Assembly (NCBI GenBank): GCA_014904845.1
Contig: MU119206.1
Coordinates: 1 to 64,000, forward strand
Length of the DNA: 64,000 nucleotides
Reading direction: 5' to 3'
Origin: Acephala macrosclerotiorum
Taxonomy: Eukaryota > Ascomycota > Leotiomycetes > Helotiales > Mollisiaceae
Shown: in pieces, positions 32,947-42,497 of the stretch
How positions within the stretch are numbered: the first letter of the stretch is position 1
Layout: every line of letters starts with the position of its first letter
Position numbers and translations under genes: made by a program
Notes under the pieces: model-generated
What the model saw: only the letters and a program-made list of their open reading frames with translations
The model's database searches: none
What the model was told of the DNA's origin: nothing

Positions 32947-33478
32947 TCAGATGACTTTATGAACCAATTCCAGCAGATCGAAGAACGCTTCCCGCTCCAT
33001 GTCTACCTTCTGAAGGCCCATTCCAACCAAGACAACTCTCGTATCCTCTGGATTTCTTGTCGCAATCGCACTGGCAATCTGGCTTGCATACAGGTGTCCG
33101 ATTGTCTCGCGCTGCTCACCACCTGCACCAAGAAGAGTTTTTGGTGTCAGATGTCCAAGCGGAAGCATGTCTGTATTGTCTGAAGGTAACGCAGTATCGA
33201 AAGAAGTTGGCGATGCTGAGGAAAGAGGTACTTGAATCTGCAGAGCCATTAGTTGAAGTAGAATCGATGATTAGGAAGCAGAATACCCATTGGGACAGTC
33301 GCCCGCCTTGTGAGATAGTCACTAAGATCTTGTCTGCGAAGTAAATTGAGGAGACTTCTGTTTGTGTACCATTGACGAGACCAGAGGCTTGTTTCATCGG
33401 AGCGGGGAAAGGAGAGGCTTCGATGCCACCATCGATACTCATGCCTTGCAGGTCTATAGATAGACCTGGAGCTGACAT
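32947..33478 (-). CDS. Proteasome assembly chaperone 3 (PAC3/Pba3)
   Basis: Exons 33287-33478 and 32947-33237 (49-nt intron, GTATTC...CTGCAG) give 160 residues. Exon 1 ends IYFADKILVTISQGGRLSQW and exon 2 continues IQVPLSSASP, then LPLGHLTPKTLLGAGGEQRE and VVLVGMGLQKVDMEREAFFD. These match the PAC3 family, which together with PAC4/Poc4 guides assembly of the 20S proteasome alpha ring in the cytosol. The start MSAPGLSID is the first ATG of the frame that leaves a short divergent promoter: the ECM16 ATG is 178 bp away on the other strand. No defects are seen. Confidence 0.85.
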
Positions 33479-33655
33479 TTTGTTGATTGTTATTTTGAAG
33501 GACTGTTTACTTTGGCCAAGTTCATCGTGAGCTGGGACTTTCAATACACCGCCTTTCCCGATTTGGAAAACCTCTGGCAGAAAAGTCCCCGATCGGATTT
33601 TCTGCGAATTCGGTGTATCTCATGCATACAAAGATGCTCTGACAAGTCTTTCAAA

Positions 33656-36600
33656 ATGGGTAAGTTTGTACCCCGTCAGCGGAAACACAAAGTTCTTGCT
33701 CGACAAAAACGACAACACGAACCATTTGAACATTCTGTGGACACCAATGCCGTCGAGGTTCTTGCCCCCGCAAAGGCAGAACTCGAAGAGAAGAAGCGGC
33801 GCATGAAGGAAGAGCTGAAGGCACAAGGCAACAAAGTCAGCGGAAAGAAGGCGAAGAGATTGGAGAAATACATTGAGAATAAGCTGAAGAAGGACGAGAA
33901 TCGAGAGCTTATTGCACGACTTGCAAATGCGCGGACGGATACGAGTCTCTACCAGAGTAGTAGAAAGCTAGGGCAAGGGCACGAGACGAAGAGGGAGAAG
34001 TTGGCGAGAGCTCTGAGGGACAGGCAGGCAGGAATCGACATCGACGGGGATAATGAAGAACTTCTATTCGAGAAGAGGATCATTCGGGAGCCTGAACAAG
34101 AGTCCGAGGATGGGGATGATAGGGAAGAGCAGAGCATTGGACTTTTTCAGAACGCAGTCGCACCTCCACTGCATACTCCGCGAACGAATGGCGGAATTGG
34201 TGGAGGCTTAAAACGGCCACTCGAGGTGGACGATGAAGGCAAGCCTGTCTTGAAGAAACGAAAGCGGCGAGGAGGAATAAAGTCCAAGGTTACATTCCAA
34301 AGAGAGACTCCTGAAGAGCCTGAGTGGGAAGGTTTTAGCTCCGAAGAAAGTGGGGATAATGAAGATGGCTCGCCCAAAGGATTTGAGGATATTTCAGACG
34401 CTTCAACAGATCAAGAAGAGGACGAGTCATCATCAGGGTCGGAGGAGTCCAACAAAGACGAGGGTTCCCAAGGGTTCTGTTCGGAGGACAGTGAAGACGA
34501 TGAACAAGATGATTCTGAGAGGCCACAGAGGTCGTCCGCTTTCAAAGCGTGGGCGAACCAACAGCTCAACGAAGCACTTGGTTTTCAACCTGTGTCAAAC
34601 ATCGCCATGGCGACCGAAACTCCAAAGGTAGCAGGCTTTGAACCCAGAGCTCCAGAACAAGACCCACTACCATTTGAGTTACAGTCAACTTTTAATACCA
34701 GTAGGAAGGTATTTAGCGTTGCAGTCGATCGACCCGAAGAGATTCAGAACGCCCGACTCAAGCTTCCTGTTGTGGCGGAAGAACAGAAAATAATGGAAGC
34801 AGTGCATAACAACAATCTCATAGTTGTCTATGGTGCCACTGGATCTGGCAAAACGACCCAAGTCCCTCAATTCTTATACGAGGCTGGTTACGGCTCACCA
34901 GATTCCCCAACTCCCGGCATGATTGGCGTTACGCAACCACGGCGAGTGGCAGCTGTCAGTATGGCCAAGCGTGTCGGAGATGAACTGGGTGATCATGGAA
35001 AACGAGTTGCTTATCAGATCCGATTCGAAGGCACAGTTGGGGGCCAAACTGCCATCAAGTTCATGACTGATGGAGTTCTGCTCCGCGAAGTGGCCCAAGA
35101 TATTGCCCTGCGGAAGTATTCTGCCATTATCATCGACGAGGCTCACGAAAGAAGTGTCAACACCGATATTCTTGTGGGTATGCTTAGTCGAGTAGTCAAG
35201 CTACGAGAAGAGATGGCTACAGAAAACCCCGCACTGAAGCCATTGAAACTTATTATCATGTCCGCCACATTACGTATTACAGATTTCACAGAAAACAAAG
35301 CATTGTTCTCAAATCCGCCTCCTGTTCTCCAGGCCGAAGGAAGACAGTTCCCAGTCACAGTTCACTTTGCACGAAAAACACATCATGATTATGTCGAAGA
35401 GGCATTTCGAAAGATCAGCAAAGGTCACCGCAAGTTGCCTCCGGGTGGAATTCTTGTCTTCTTGACTGGGCAAAACGAAATCACCCAACTCAGCAAGAAG
35501 CTAAAAGAGGCATTTCGAATTGGTCAATCCGCTTCCGGACCCCAAGTAAGGATATCCGGAAAGGATGCCCCTATGGAGACAGAAGACATAGACTTTGGGG
35601 ATGCTGGGGACAGTAACGACCATGACGATTTTGTCGATGAGGACGAAGTGGATATCAACCTCGATGACGGTGAATTCGACGTCGGAGAGGAGTCAGAGAC
35701 TGGACCTTCAAAGATGCATATACTGCCCTTGTATTCCCTCCTACCGACGAGAGAGCAGCTGAGAGTGTTCGAACCTCCACCTGACGGATCTCGACTCATC
35801 ATCTTAGCTACTAACGTTGCCGAGACAAGTCTTACGATTCCAGGCATTCGTTATGTCTTTGATTGTGGAAGGTCAAAAGAGCGCAAATACGATCGTGTCA
35901 CTGGTGTCCAGAGCTTTGAAGTTGGTTGGATCAGCAAAGCCAGCGCTAGCCAACGTGCCGGTCGTGCTGGCCGCACTGGACCCGGCCATTGTTACAGACT
36001 ATATTCCTCAGCAGTGTACGAGCGAGATTTTGAAGAGTTCGCAGAGCCTGAATTGATGCGCATGCCGATCGAGGGCGTTGTCCTGCAACTAAAAGCGATG
36101 AATTTGCAGCACGTGATCAACTTCCCGTTTCCTACTCCACCTGACAGGCAAAGTCTGGCGAGTTCGGAAAAGCTGTTGACGTACCTGTCCGCAATTTCCC
36201 CTTCTGGAAAGATTACCCAAACCGGAGCCACAATGTCAATCTTTCCATTGTCTCCTCGATTCGCGCGGATATTACTCGTTGGCCATCTCCATGATTGTCT
36301 GCCCTATACGATCGCCCTTATTGCTGGTCTTTCCGCTGCGGATGTATTCATCGCAGAAAACCAAGCCATACCTGCCCAGGCACCAAGAGATGAGGATGCA
36401 TTCTTTTCGCAAGCCGATCGCATCGAGGAAGATGCTCGTGCCAATGTCAAACGTCAATTTAACAAAGTGCAGAAAGACTTCTGCTTTCTTGATGATAAGT
36501 CGGACGCGATTAAGCTTCTTCAAGTCGTTGGAGAATTTGCGCACGAACCTACTGAGACTTGGTGTCAATCACACTACGTGCGCTTCAAGGTCTTAAAAGA

Positions 36601-37255
36601 AATATCGCAACTTCGAAAACAGATTACAGAACTTCTCCGCACGAACATTACGGCTTTTGCAGGACTGAAGTATCAAGAAAAGCTTCCACCGCCAACGGCA
36701 AAGCAGGTGAAAGCTCTTAAGCAAATGGTTGCAGCAGGCTTCATCGATCATGTTGCAATCCGAGCAGATATGTCACCGAACCCTCCAGAGGTGAGGCGAA
36801 AGCCCACCAGGGCCATTGACGTACCATATCTCACCCTGTTTCCCTCTCATGTCAAGAGAGACGAGGAGGAGAAGGCAGTTTATATACACCCGTCCTCTCC
36901 TTTGGCACATATTAGTCCGCAAGAGTGTCCCGAGTACATTGTCTACTCGTATCTGCAGCGAGCAGCTCCATCACCTGCGACCCCGGAAAAGATTCCAAAA
37001 CCACGAATGCATGCTCTGACAGACATCACTGGTGGTCAACTAGCGGCCCTTGCAAAGGGCACACCGCTTCTACACTATGGCAAGCCGATCAAGGAAGTTA
37101 TGCCGCACGTGAAGAACACGGAAGACGCCAACGTAAGAGAATGTTGGGTCATCCCGTACCTGAGAGCAGAAGGAATTGGCGGGGTTGGATGGCCATTGCC
37201 AGCACGAAAAGTGATGCAGAAGAAAGTACCCGGAAAAGGATGGATTGTTGAATGA
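33656..37255 (+). CDS. ECM16: DEAH-box RNA helicase Ecm16/Dhr1 (DHX37)
   Basis: A single exon of 1199 residues. I chose the ATG at 33656 because MGKFVPRQRKHKVLARQKR matches the conserved basic N-terminus of the family; the frame is open upstream. Residues ~60-350 are charged, with an acidic Ser/Glu stretch (SEESGDNEDGS, SSGSEESNKDEGS). Helicase motifs: I GATGSGKTTQVPQF (~393), II DEAHERS (~494), III SATL (~535), then an acidic insert (DEDEVDINLDDGEFD), and VI SQRAGRAGRTGPG (~765). HA2 and OB-fold regions follow. Ecm16 unwinds the U3 snoRNA-pre-rRNA duplex during small-subunit processome disassembly in the nucleolus, activated by Utp14. The length fits yeast (1267) and human DHX37 (1157). The gene is intact. 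Confidence 0.93.
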   Translation: MGKFVPRQRKHKVLARQKRQHEPFEHSVDTNAVEVLAPAKAELEEKKRRMKEELKAQGNKVSGKKAKRLEKYIENKLKKDENRELIARLANARTDTSLYQSSRKLGQGHETKREKLARALRDRQAGIDIDGDNEELLFEKRIIREPEQESEDGDDREEQSIGLFQNAVAPPLHTPRTNGGIGGGLKRPLEVDDEGKPVLKKRKRRGGIKSKVTFQRETPEEPEWEGFSSEESGDNEDGSPKGFEDISDASTDQEEDESSSGSEESNKDEGSQGFCSEDSEDDEQDDSERPQRSSAFKAWANQQLNEALGFQPVSNIAMATETPKVAGFEPRAPEQDPLPFELQSTFNTSRKVFSVAVDRPEEIQNARLKLPVVAEEQKIMEAVHNNNLIVVYGATGSGKTTQVPQFLYEAGYGSPDSPTPGMIGVTQPRRVAAVSMAKRVGDELGDHGKRVAYQIRFEGTVGGQTAIKFMTDGVLLREVAQDIALRKYSAIIIDEAHERSVNTDILVGMLSRVVKLREEMATENPALKPLKLIIMSATLRITDFTENKALFSNPPPVLQAEGRQFPVTVHFARKTHHDYVEEAFRKISKGHRKLPPGGILVFLTGQNEITQLSKKLKEAFRIGQSASGPQVRISGKDAPMETEDIDFGDAGDSNDHDDFVDEDEVDINLDDGEFDVGEESETGPSKMHILPLYSLLPTREQLRVFEPPPDGSRLIILATNVAETSLTIPGIRYVFDCGRSKERKYDRVTGVQSFEVGWISKASASQRAGRAGRTGPGHCYRLYSSAVYERDFEEFAEPELMRMPIEGVVLQLKAMNLQHVINFPFPTPPDRQSLASSEKLLTYLSAISPSGKITQTGATMSIFPLSPRFARILLVGHLHDCLPYTIALIAGLSAADVFIAENQAIPAQAPRDEDAFFSQADRIEEDARANVKRQFNKVQKDFCFLDDKSDAIKLLQVVGEFAHEPTETWCQSHYVRFKVLKEISQLRKQITELLRTNITAFAGLKYQEKLPPPTAKQVKALKQMVAAGFIDHVAIRADMSPNPPEVRRKPTRAIDVPYLTLFPSHVKRDEEEKAVYIHPSSPLAHISPQECPEYIVYSYLQRAAPSPATPEKIPKPRMHALTDITGGQLAALAKGTPLLHYGKPIKEVMPHVKNTEDANVRECWVIPYLRAEGIGGVGWPLPARKVMQKKVPGKGWIVE

Positions 37256-37541
37256 ATCACGACAAATACAATACATATTGAGCCTTGCGACGATCTCGCT
37301 TCCCCTTTTCCTATGCAGTCTCCCGCCGCGGCCAATGATTAGTGCAATCAATGAGCGGATCTCCGAGACAGCCCGTGAACAAATGACACGCCCACACGTC
37401 GGCTGTACTTGAACCCCTCCTTGACAGCTCAAGGATAGGATGCATGAGCACTTTCTCTGTTGCTTGCTTTCTCCGTGAATTCGTTTACCTTCCTTGTCTA
37501 GTAGAATATCGTGCATTTTCATATACACCAAAGCGTTCGCC
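37256..37541. other. Spacer between ECM16 and the SDR gene
   Basis: 3' flank of ECM16 and promoter of the SDR. Nothing specific is seen. Confidence 0.4.
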
Positions 37542-38677
37542 ATGACTTTATTTCCCGGAGTGGCGCTAGTTACTGGGGCAGCTTCTGGTTCGGCTCTGAA
37601 ATCCCTCATAACCTTTCATGAACACTCACATTCCACAAAGGGATTGGTCGCGCGACCGCCATTTCCTTTGCACTCGAAGGCTGCAACCAAATCACCATCT
37701 GCGATCGTAATCATGAAGGGCTTCTCGAGACGGAGAAGTACATGCGAGAAGTGTCCACTCACTGCGATATCCTAGTACATCAAGTTGATATGCTACTCGA
37801 TGATCAAATTGAGTCCATGGTGCAAGCCGCTGTCTCGAAATGGGGCAGGGTAGACTATGCTGTCAACGCTGCAGGTATGCTCATCAGCTTGTTCATCGCT
37901 TAGCTTCATTCACTCTTCTCAGTTTTGAAGGCATGAGAATTATTATTGATGAGAACAGGCGTCATTGGCAACAATGACAGATCCACAAACACAAGCTCCC
38001 AGCAATTCGATCTCATCAATGGGATCAACTACCGTGGTTGCTGGCTCTCGTCGAGAGCAGAGCTAGCTCAGATGCTGAAGCAGGAACCTCTACCAACTCA
38101 CGATGGACGACCAGGGAACAGAGGCAGTATTGTGAATATAGCCTCACAGCTTGGAGTTGTCAGTCGCCCGAATGCACGTGAGTGCACCTGGCGACTTAAG
38201 GAAGAGCGCGAGGGCGGGCCGGCTGATACAAGGCAGCGGCATATTGTGCTTCAAAGGCAGCGGTGATTTCGATGACGAAGAGTGACGCTATTGATGTGAG
38301 TATCTCGAGATCAAGTAAAAGTCGGAAAGCTGATAGGGAAACAGTACTCGAAAGATAATATCAGGATCAATTGTGTATGTCCTGGTGTGATTGCGTGAGG
38401 TTGTCCGTCCCATTTTCAAATCAAGGCTCACAATTGTAGGACCCCGATGACTCAAGGCGATCCTGAGTTTAGAGCAGCTCTTGTACCTGCAATTTCCATC
38501 GCTCCGATGGACAGAATGGGAACAGCGCAAGAAATTGCTGATGCGAGCCTGTTTTTGTGTAGTAGTAAAGCGTCTTTTGTTCAAGGACATGCCATGGTGA
38601 GTCTGTGAGTCGAGAGTGGGTGATTGATTGCTGATGTTTTCTGTTAGGTTGTTGATGGAGGATATGTGATCAATTGA
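37542..38677 (+). CDS. Short-chain dehydrogenase/reductase
   Basis: Seven exons fit: 37542-37587, 37641-37874, 37959-38177, 38237-38295, 38345-38394, 38440-38596 and 38648-38677, giving 264 residues, the classical SDR length. The Rossmann TGxxxGxG motif is split by intron 1 (VTGAASG-IGRATAIS). Also seen are NAAG (~93), the catalytic Ser in SIVNIASQLGVV (~153), YCASK (YxxxK, ~168), INCVCPGVIATPMT, and the terminal VVDGGYVIN typical of the FabG-like branch. All introns are 49-84 nt with normal ends. An Asp after the second strand (ICDRNHEG) suggests NAD(H) preference (inference). Substrate unknown; there are no tailoring neighbours, so a biosynthetic cluster is not supported. Confidence 0.88.
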
Positions 38678-39139
38678 GCGTCTGATTTATGAGCAAGCGG
38701 CATTATCTATCTTTCTCATGTTAAAAAGCTTATTTCTAAGCATGTACCTCGAGTTTGCAAGCATAGCCATCATCTGAAATCCGGTTTCACGAAAGATACG
38801 GATACTGGCCGAAACAGATCATTATCCCAGTGATTGGCATCAGCCTCAGATCCTGCTCTACTGTTAGAGACTAGTGTTATCGATCTCATATCTTAGCGAA
38901 TCTCAAGTGGGAAATATTGATGCTATTCTTGCAATTTTGTTGGCTGATCGAAATATGCTTAAAATTTGGTAGCATACACGTGCCGAAATTTTGCGGGTGT
39001 TGATGAGGATCTACGTGATGTGATGGTTCCTTCCCAATTCACAACCTTCGCGTCTGCTCTTTCTTCGAGCTTTGTCGTTCGGTTCTCCAATCAAAGATCC
39101 TAATTTTTATTCGTTACCATAATTGCTTCGCAACACAAG
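38678..39139. other. Intergenic, no gene recognised
   Basis: Between the SDR gene and the secreted-protein gene. No motif is recognised. Confidence 0.4.
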
Positions 39140-39657
39140 ATGCGCTCCAAGCTCCTCCTTTCCGTGGGCCTCAGCCCGCTTTCACACGTTCTCCTTGCAA
39201 CAGCCGCATACCCCCCTTTCGCACCCTACAACATCACTGATTACATCTCCGACTGCATCCCAGGAGAATGCTACTACTCATTCAACGTCACATTCGCACC
39301 CGACCCATCCTACCCTCCTGCATACCAGAGCGATACTGAGCCAGCATTCGGTTCCACGAAGTGTGAAGGAACTGATCAGCAGAGTGGCTTTGTTGCGTGT
39401 TCGGATTCACACATCAGCACGAATCTCACGAATGTTTTTGGAGAGAGAGGAAATTTGACTGTTCAGCATAGTAAGCGTTCTTTTTACTTGCGGTTTTGAG
39501 GGTTTTGCTGATGTCTTGAATGGTTTGGCTTGTGCCGGAGGGTCCGTCGACCAGAGCTGCGCAATACTGTTTCGGGGACGAAGAATGTTGAGCCTTATCT
39601 TTTCGGGCAGCCGACAGAATTCCAGATCTACGCGGATACAGAGTCAGTAGCTGCGTA
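39140..39657 (+). pseudogene. Small secreted protein gene, probably frameshifted
   Basis: The ATG at 39140 opens a secreted-type protein: a hydrophobic signal segment (LLLSVGLSPLSHVLLATAA), then YNITDYISDCIPGECYYSFN, VTFAPDPSYPPAYQSDTEPA and ACSDSHISTNLTNVF, with several Cys and N-glycosylation sites. A donor GTAAGC follows near 39471. A second block WLVPEGPSTRAAQYCFG, then in another frame TKNVEPYLFGQPTEFQIYAD and TESVAA with TAA at 39655-39657, looks like the natural C-terminus. No clean acceptor precedes the second block, and a one-base shift separates its halves. It is therefore probably broken, though a base error is possible. The family is the small cysteine-containing secreted proteins common in plant-associated fungi; no function is known. 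Confidence 0.5.
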
Positions 39658-39852
39658 AGATTTTTCAGCATTCGCGTCTATGATTTCGGCTTGTTGTCGT
39701 TCCAAAAGTCGGGAGAAGCTGTGACTAGAGGGTTGGAGAAGCCACGAGTATGAGATTGACTCCAAAATTGATGTCATATCACAGAAAATCAGTTCCATGA
39801 TTTCATGCTTTATATACATTTCATTTGGGTATGCAAAATCAACAACTTCCCC

Positions 39853-40680
39853 TCATGTTCGAGTCTTCAACAACCGCCTTCCTATACTTCGCAACTCCCC
39901 ATTCCACACGGTCTCACTTCCATGCCTATCCAGCGCACAACACACCATCGCAGCCCCTAACTCCTCAACTCTAATCGCGTTCCCGCTACATCCCACCGCT
40001 AAATCCGGAATCATGCTACATAGAGCTGATTTAGGTATCACGTAGGCTGCTTTGATGATTACTGCTTCGAATATTTCTGTGTGCTGTTTTGAGAGTTCGA
40101 AGAGTCTGTTTTCTGCTAAACCCTATCAAATGTTAATAATTGTCTTCTTCTGTTGTTCGTATTTATTGTTAACTCACTCTTGCCTTTCTTCCCTGTTCCA
40201 GGAACCAGAGTTTCTTACTCTGATCTCGTTCTGATAATGTCCCGCTTATAAATAAGAACCTCAATTTTGACGAATCTTGCTCTTCACTCTTCCCACTAGT
40301 TCTCGATGAGATGAGGGCGTTGGCTAAAGCCAAAGGATACTGCACCTCCACTTCATCCATCATCTCGCTCGGTGTTGGATTCGAGTTTGATCCTCCCAGC
40401 GCCCTGTTCATATCAATTTCTATTCACCTTCAATATCTCAGACTTTTCGGAGCTCTCACCATAGCACCGCCTTCGCACCACTCAATTCCTTCTTAACCTC
40501 ATCCTCATACCTCAAAAAGCTCTCCATCACAATAACCTTTATCCTCTCATCACGTGCTCCTACTTCCGGCAAAGGCCTCCTCGATAATATAATAATAGAT
40601 GTTATGTTCTTGTTCTGTATAAGTTGAGAGAGGACTTCTGAGCCTATGAGACCTGTTGCTCCTGCGATAATGACTTTCAT
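39853..40680 (-). CDS. NAD(P)-binding (NmrA/HTATIP2-like) Rossmann protein
   Basis: Exons 40460-40680, 40178-40403 and 39853-40122 on the minus strand give 238 residues. MKVIIAGATGLIGSEVLSQL carries the GxxGxxG dinucleotide motif at the very N-terminus. Then come SIIILSRRPLPEVGARDERI, VKKELSGAKAVLW joined to ALGGSNSNPT, QYPLALANALISSRT, LRFLFISGTLSERDQSKKLW and FLEQGRKAR joined to GLAENRLFELS. The frame is also open upstream to an ATG at 40839; I prefer 40680 because the family starts right at the Rossmann motif, and an N-terminal extension of 53 residues would be unusual. The fold is an atypical SDR; members act as oxidoreductases or redox-sensing regulators. Function here unknown. The gene is intact. 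Confidence 0.8.
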
Positions 40681-42329
40681 GACGAATGCGTTGAGGGAGG
40701 CGAATCCGAGGTGTGAGAAGGGGAAGTAGTCGTGGGTTTTGAGTTCGCGGTAGGAGGGGGAGGTGTAGGACATTGCTTCTATGGGAACATTGTTGTTTTT
40801 GGATGTGAGAGTGGAGATTTTGGAGGTTATGGAGCACATTATTTAGCAGTCATGGTGTTGTAGGTTGATGTGAGAACTTAGAGAAGTCCTTTTGAGAAAG
40901 GGGTCGATGTTAAGCGAGTGCGTCTGAGGAGGCGGGAGGCGTTTTGGGCTGATATCGCAGTTTCCGTACGCCGTGTCTTCCGGATTGAGGAGGTCGTGCG
41001 TGGTTTGAAAGTCGGCTTGATGAGACCGGATTGTAAAGTCGAGTTTGATGTTGACTTGTGGTTACTGAATGGAGGCTTTTCGGCTTGAAGTTGGGCCGTC
41101 GGTACGGATGTTCCTCCGCAGCCACGACTTGGAAGCTTCGAAGTAGCAACCTTCTCGCAAGTTTGAGCGAATTGTTTCTTGACAGAATGGAAGAGAGACG
41201 GGCGACTTTATAACATGGCATTATTTGCGATTTTAGCTCCGATAAGTCGAGGCGTGATGTCGGACTTAACGAGAGCTCGTATCATTTTCGCTTGATCTAC
41301 AACTATGAGCCTGTATCAAAAATCTGGAGAAAATACTGAGGTTATCTCGCCTGATCAGTTTCAGTATAGATAGGTCGAGTAACAAAGTCAAACGCAGTTT
41401 GAAGTTCAGGAATTCTTCGTACAATTTCAGAGGCGAGCCCCTCTCCCTCAGGCTTTGACCACTAAAACTTAGGAAGCTTGATGCTACACGGCGCCTGGTA
41501 TTTGCCTCATCGGCCTCTCACGGCGAACGAACAGATTTCCTGGCGCAATTTCACCTCGCTTCTACTCATCAACGCTCTGTTCAACATCACGATATCAAAA
41601 TCAAAATGCAGCAGCAGCGCGTCCTTGTACGATTCAGTTGGGTCGCTCGGCCCAATGTCTGAACTGAGATACATCCGAAATCGAGTTGATTCAATCTCAT
41701 GACCCAATTTGGCTGTCTGCAGGGAATCCTTCCAAGATCTCGCACCGCAGCCAGGGAATTCAAGGAAGACCAGAATCTCCTTCTTTCTGATGATGGCATC
41801 CAGGAACAGAAGAGCTTTAGACTCACTCCGCATGACTATCTACTTGGTCAGTATTCATCGCGACGGCCAGGAACGTTTTCAGCCTACACTTGCAGCTCAA
41901 GTCTCCAAAGCTTCTCAACATCAGATGATCTGCCAGCAGGGTCACGATCGGATTACCCCATAAAGTCCCTTTGCCCTCCAATCAACCCCCTCCAATTCCG
42001 CTGTTGGCGTGGAGCTCCCACAGCGGGGTTGGGCGGCCTCTTGGACAACGTTAATCCGCCGAGCCTAATCATTTATCCGTACCGCAAACAAACCACGATC
42101 ATCGTCCCCGTCGTTCCCCAAAATCCGTCACCGCCTCATTGCGCCGCGAGATCTCTCGTAGAATCGTCTCTAGAATGCTTCTGGGAGGCAACTGCCAGGA
42201 ACCGGTATTGATTATTCAGGCCGTGGAAGCCATATCCGTGGTCTTCCAGACTTTCTGTCCTATGGCAGCCGATGGAAGAAGCTTTCCGAATTGACCGGTC
42301 TAGTTGAGATGCAAGGGGGGTACTTCTTA
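40681..42329. other. Long gene-poor interval
   Basis: About 1.65 kb with overlapping open frames on both strands but no domain, signal peptide or credible splice structure. A 170-codon plus-strand frame (41699-42211) is the longest; its composition is not protein-like to my eye. The right end belongs to the GH27 promoter. Confidence 0.4.
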
Positions 42330-42342
42330 CCCCGCTGTGGGG
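42330..42342. promoter_or_regulatory. Paired CreA/Mig1-type sites (SYGGRG)
   Basis: CCCCGC (42330-42335, GCGGGG on the minus strand) and GTGGGG (42337-42342) both fit the SYGGRG consensus. They lie one base apart in opposite orientation, about 155 bp before the alpha-galactosidase ATG. Closely spaced pairs are the functional form for carbon-catabolite repression in Aspergillus and Trichoderma. Binding is inferred. Confidence 0.5.
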
Positions 42343-42497
42343 ATGAAAGCTTCGTTTTCCTGTCTTGTGCCTTCCTTGTCGAGATTGTGAAGTCATGAAC
42401 TTAGTCAAGGATATGGGTCGTGTAAAGACATAAATACCGCATTCCCAACTTCTTTCTTTCTTTTCTATCCTTATCCTCCAAGTAAAGAACGTTCAAG

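Noticed and set aside
41699..42211. 170-codon plus-strand ORF upstream of the alpha-galactosidase
   Set aside because: No domain, odd composition, no splice signals; probably chance.
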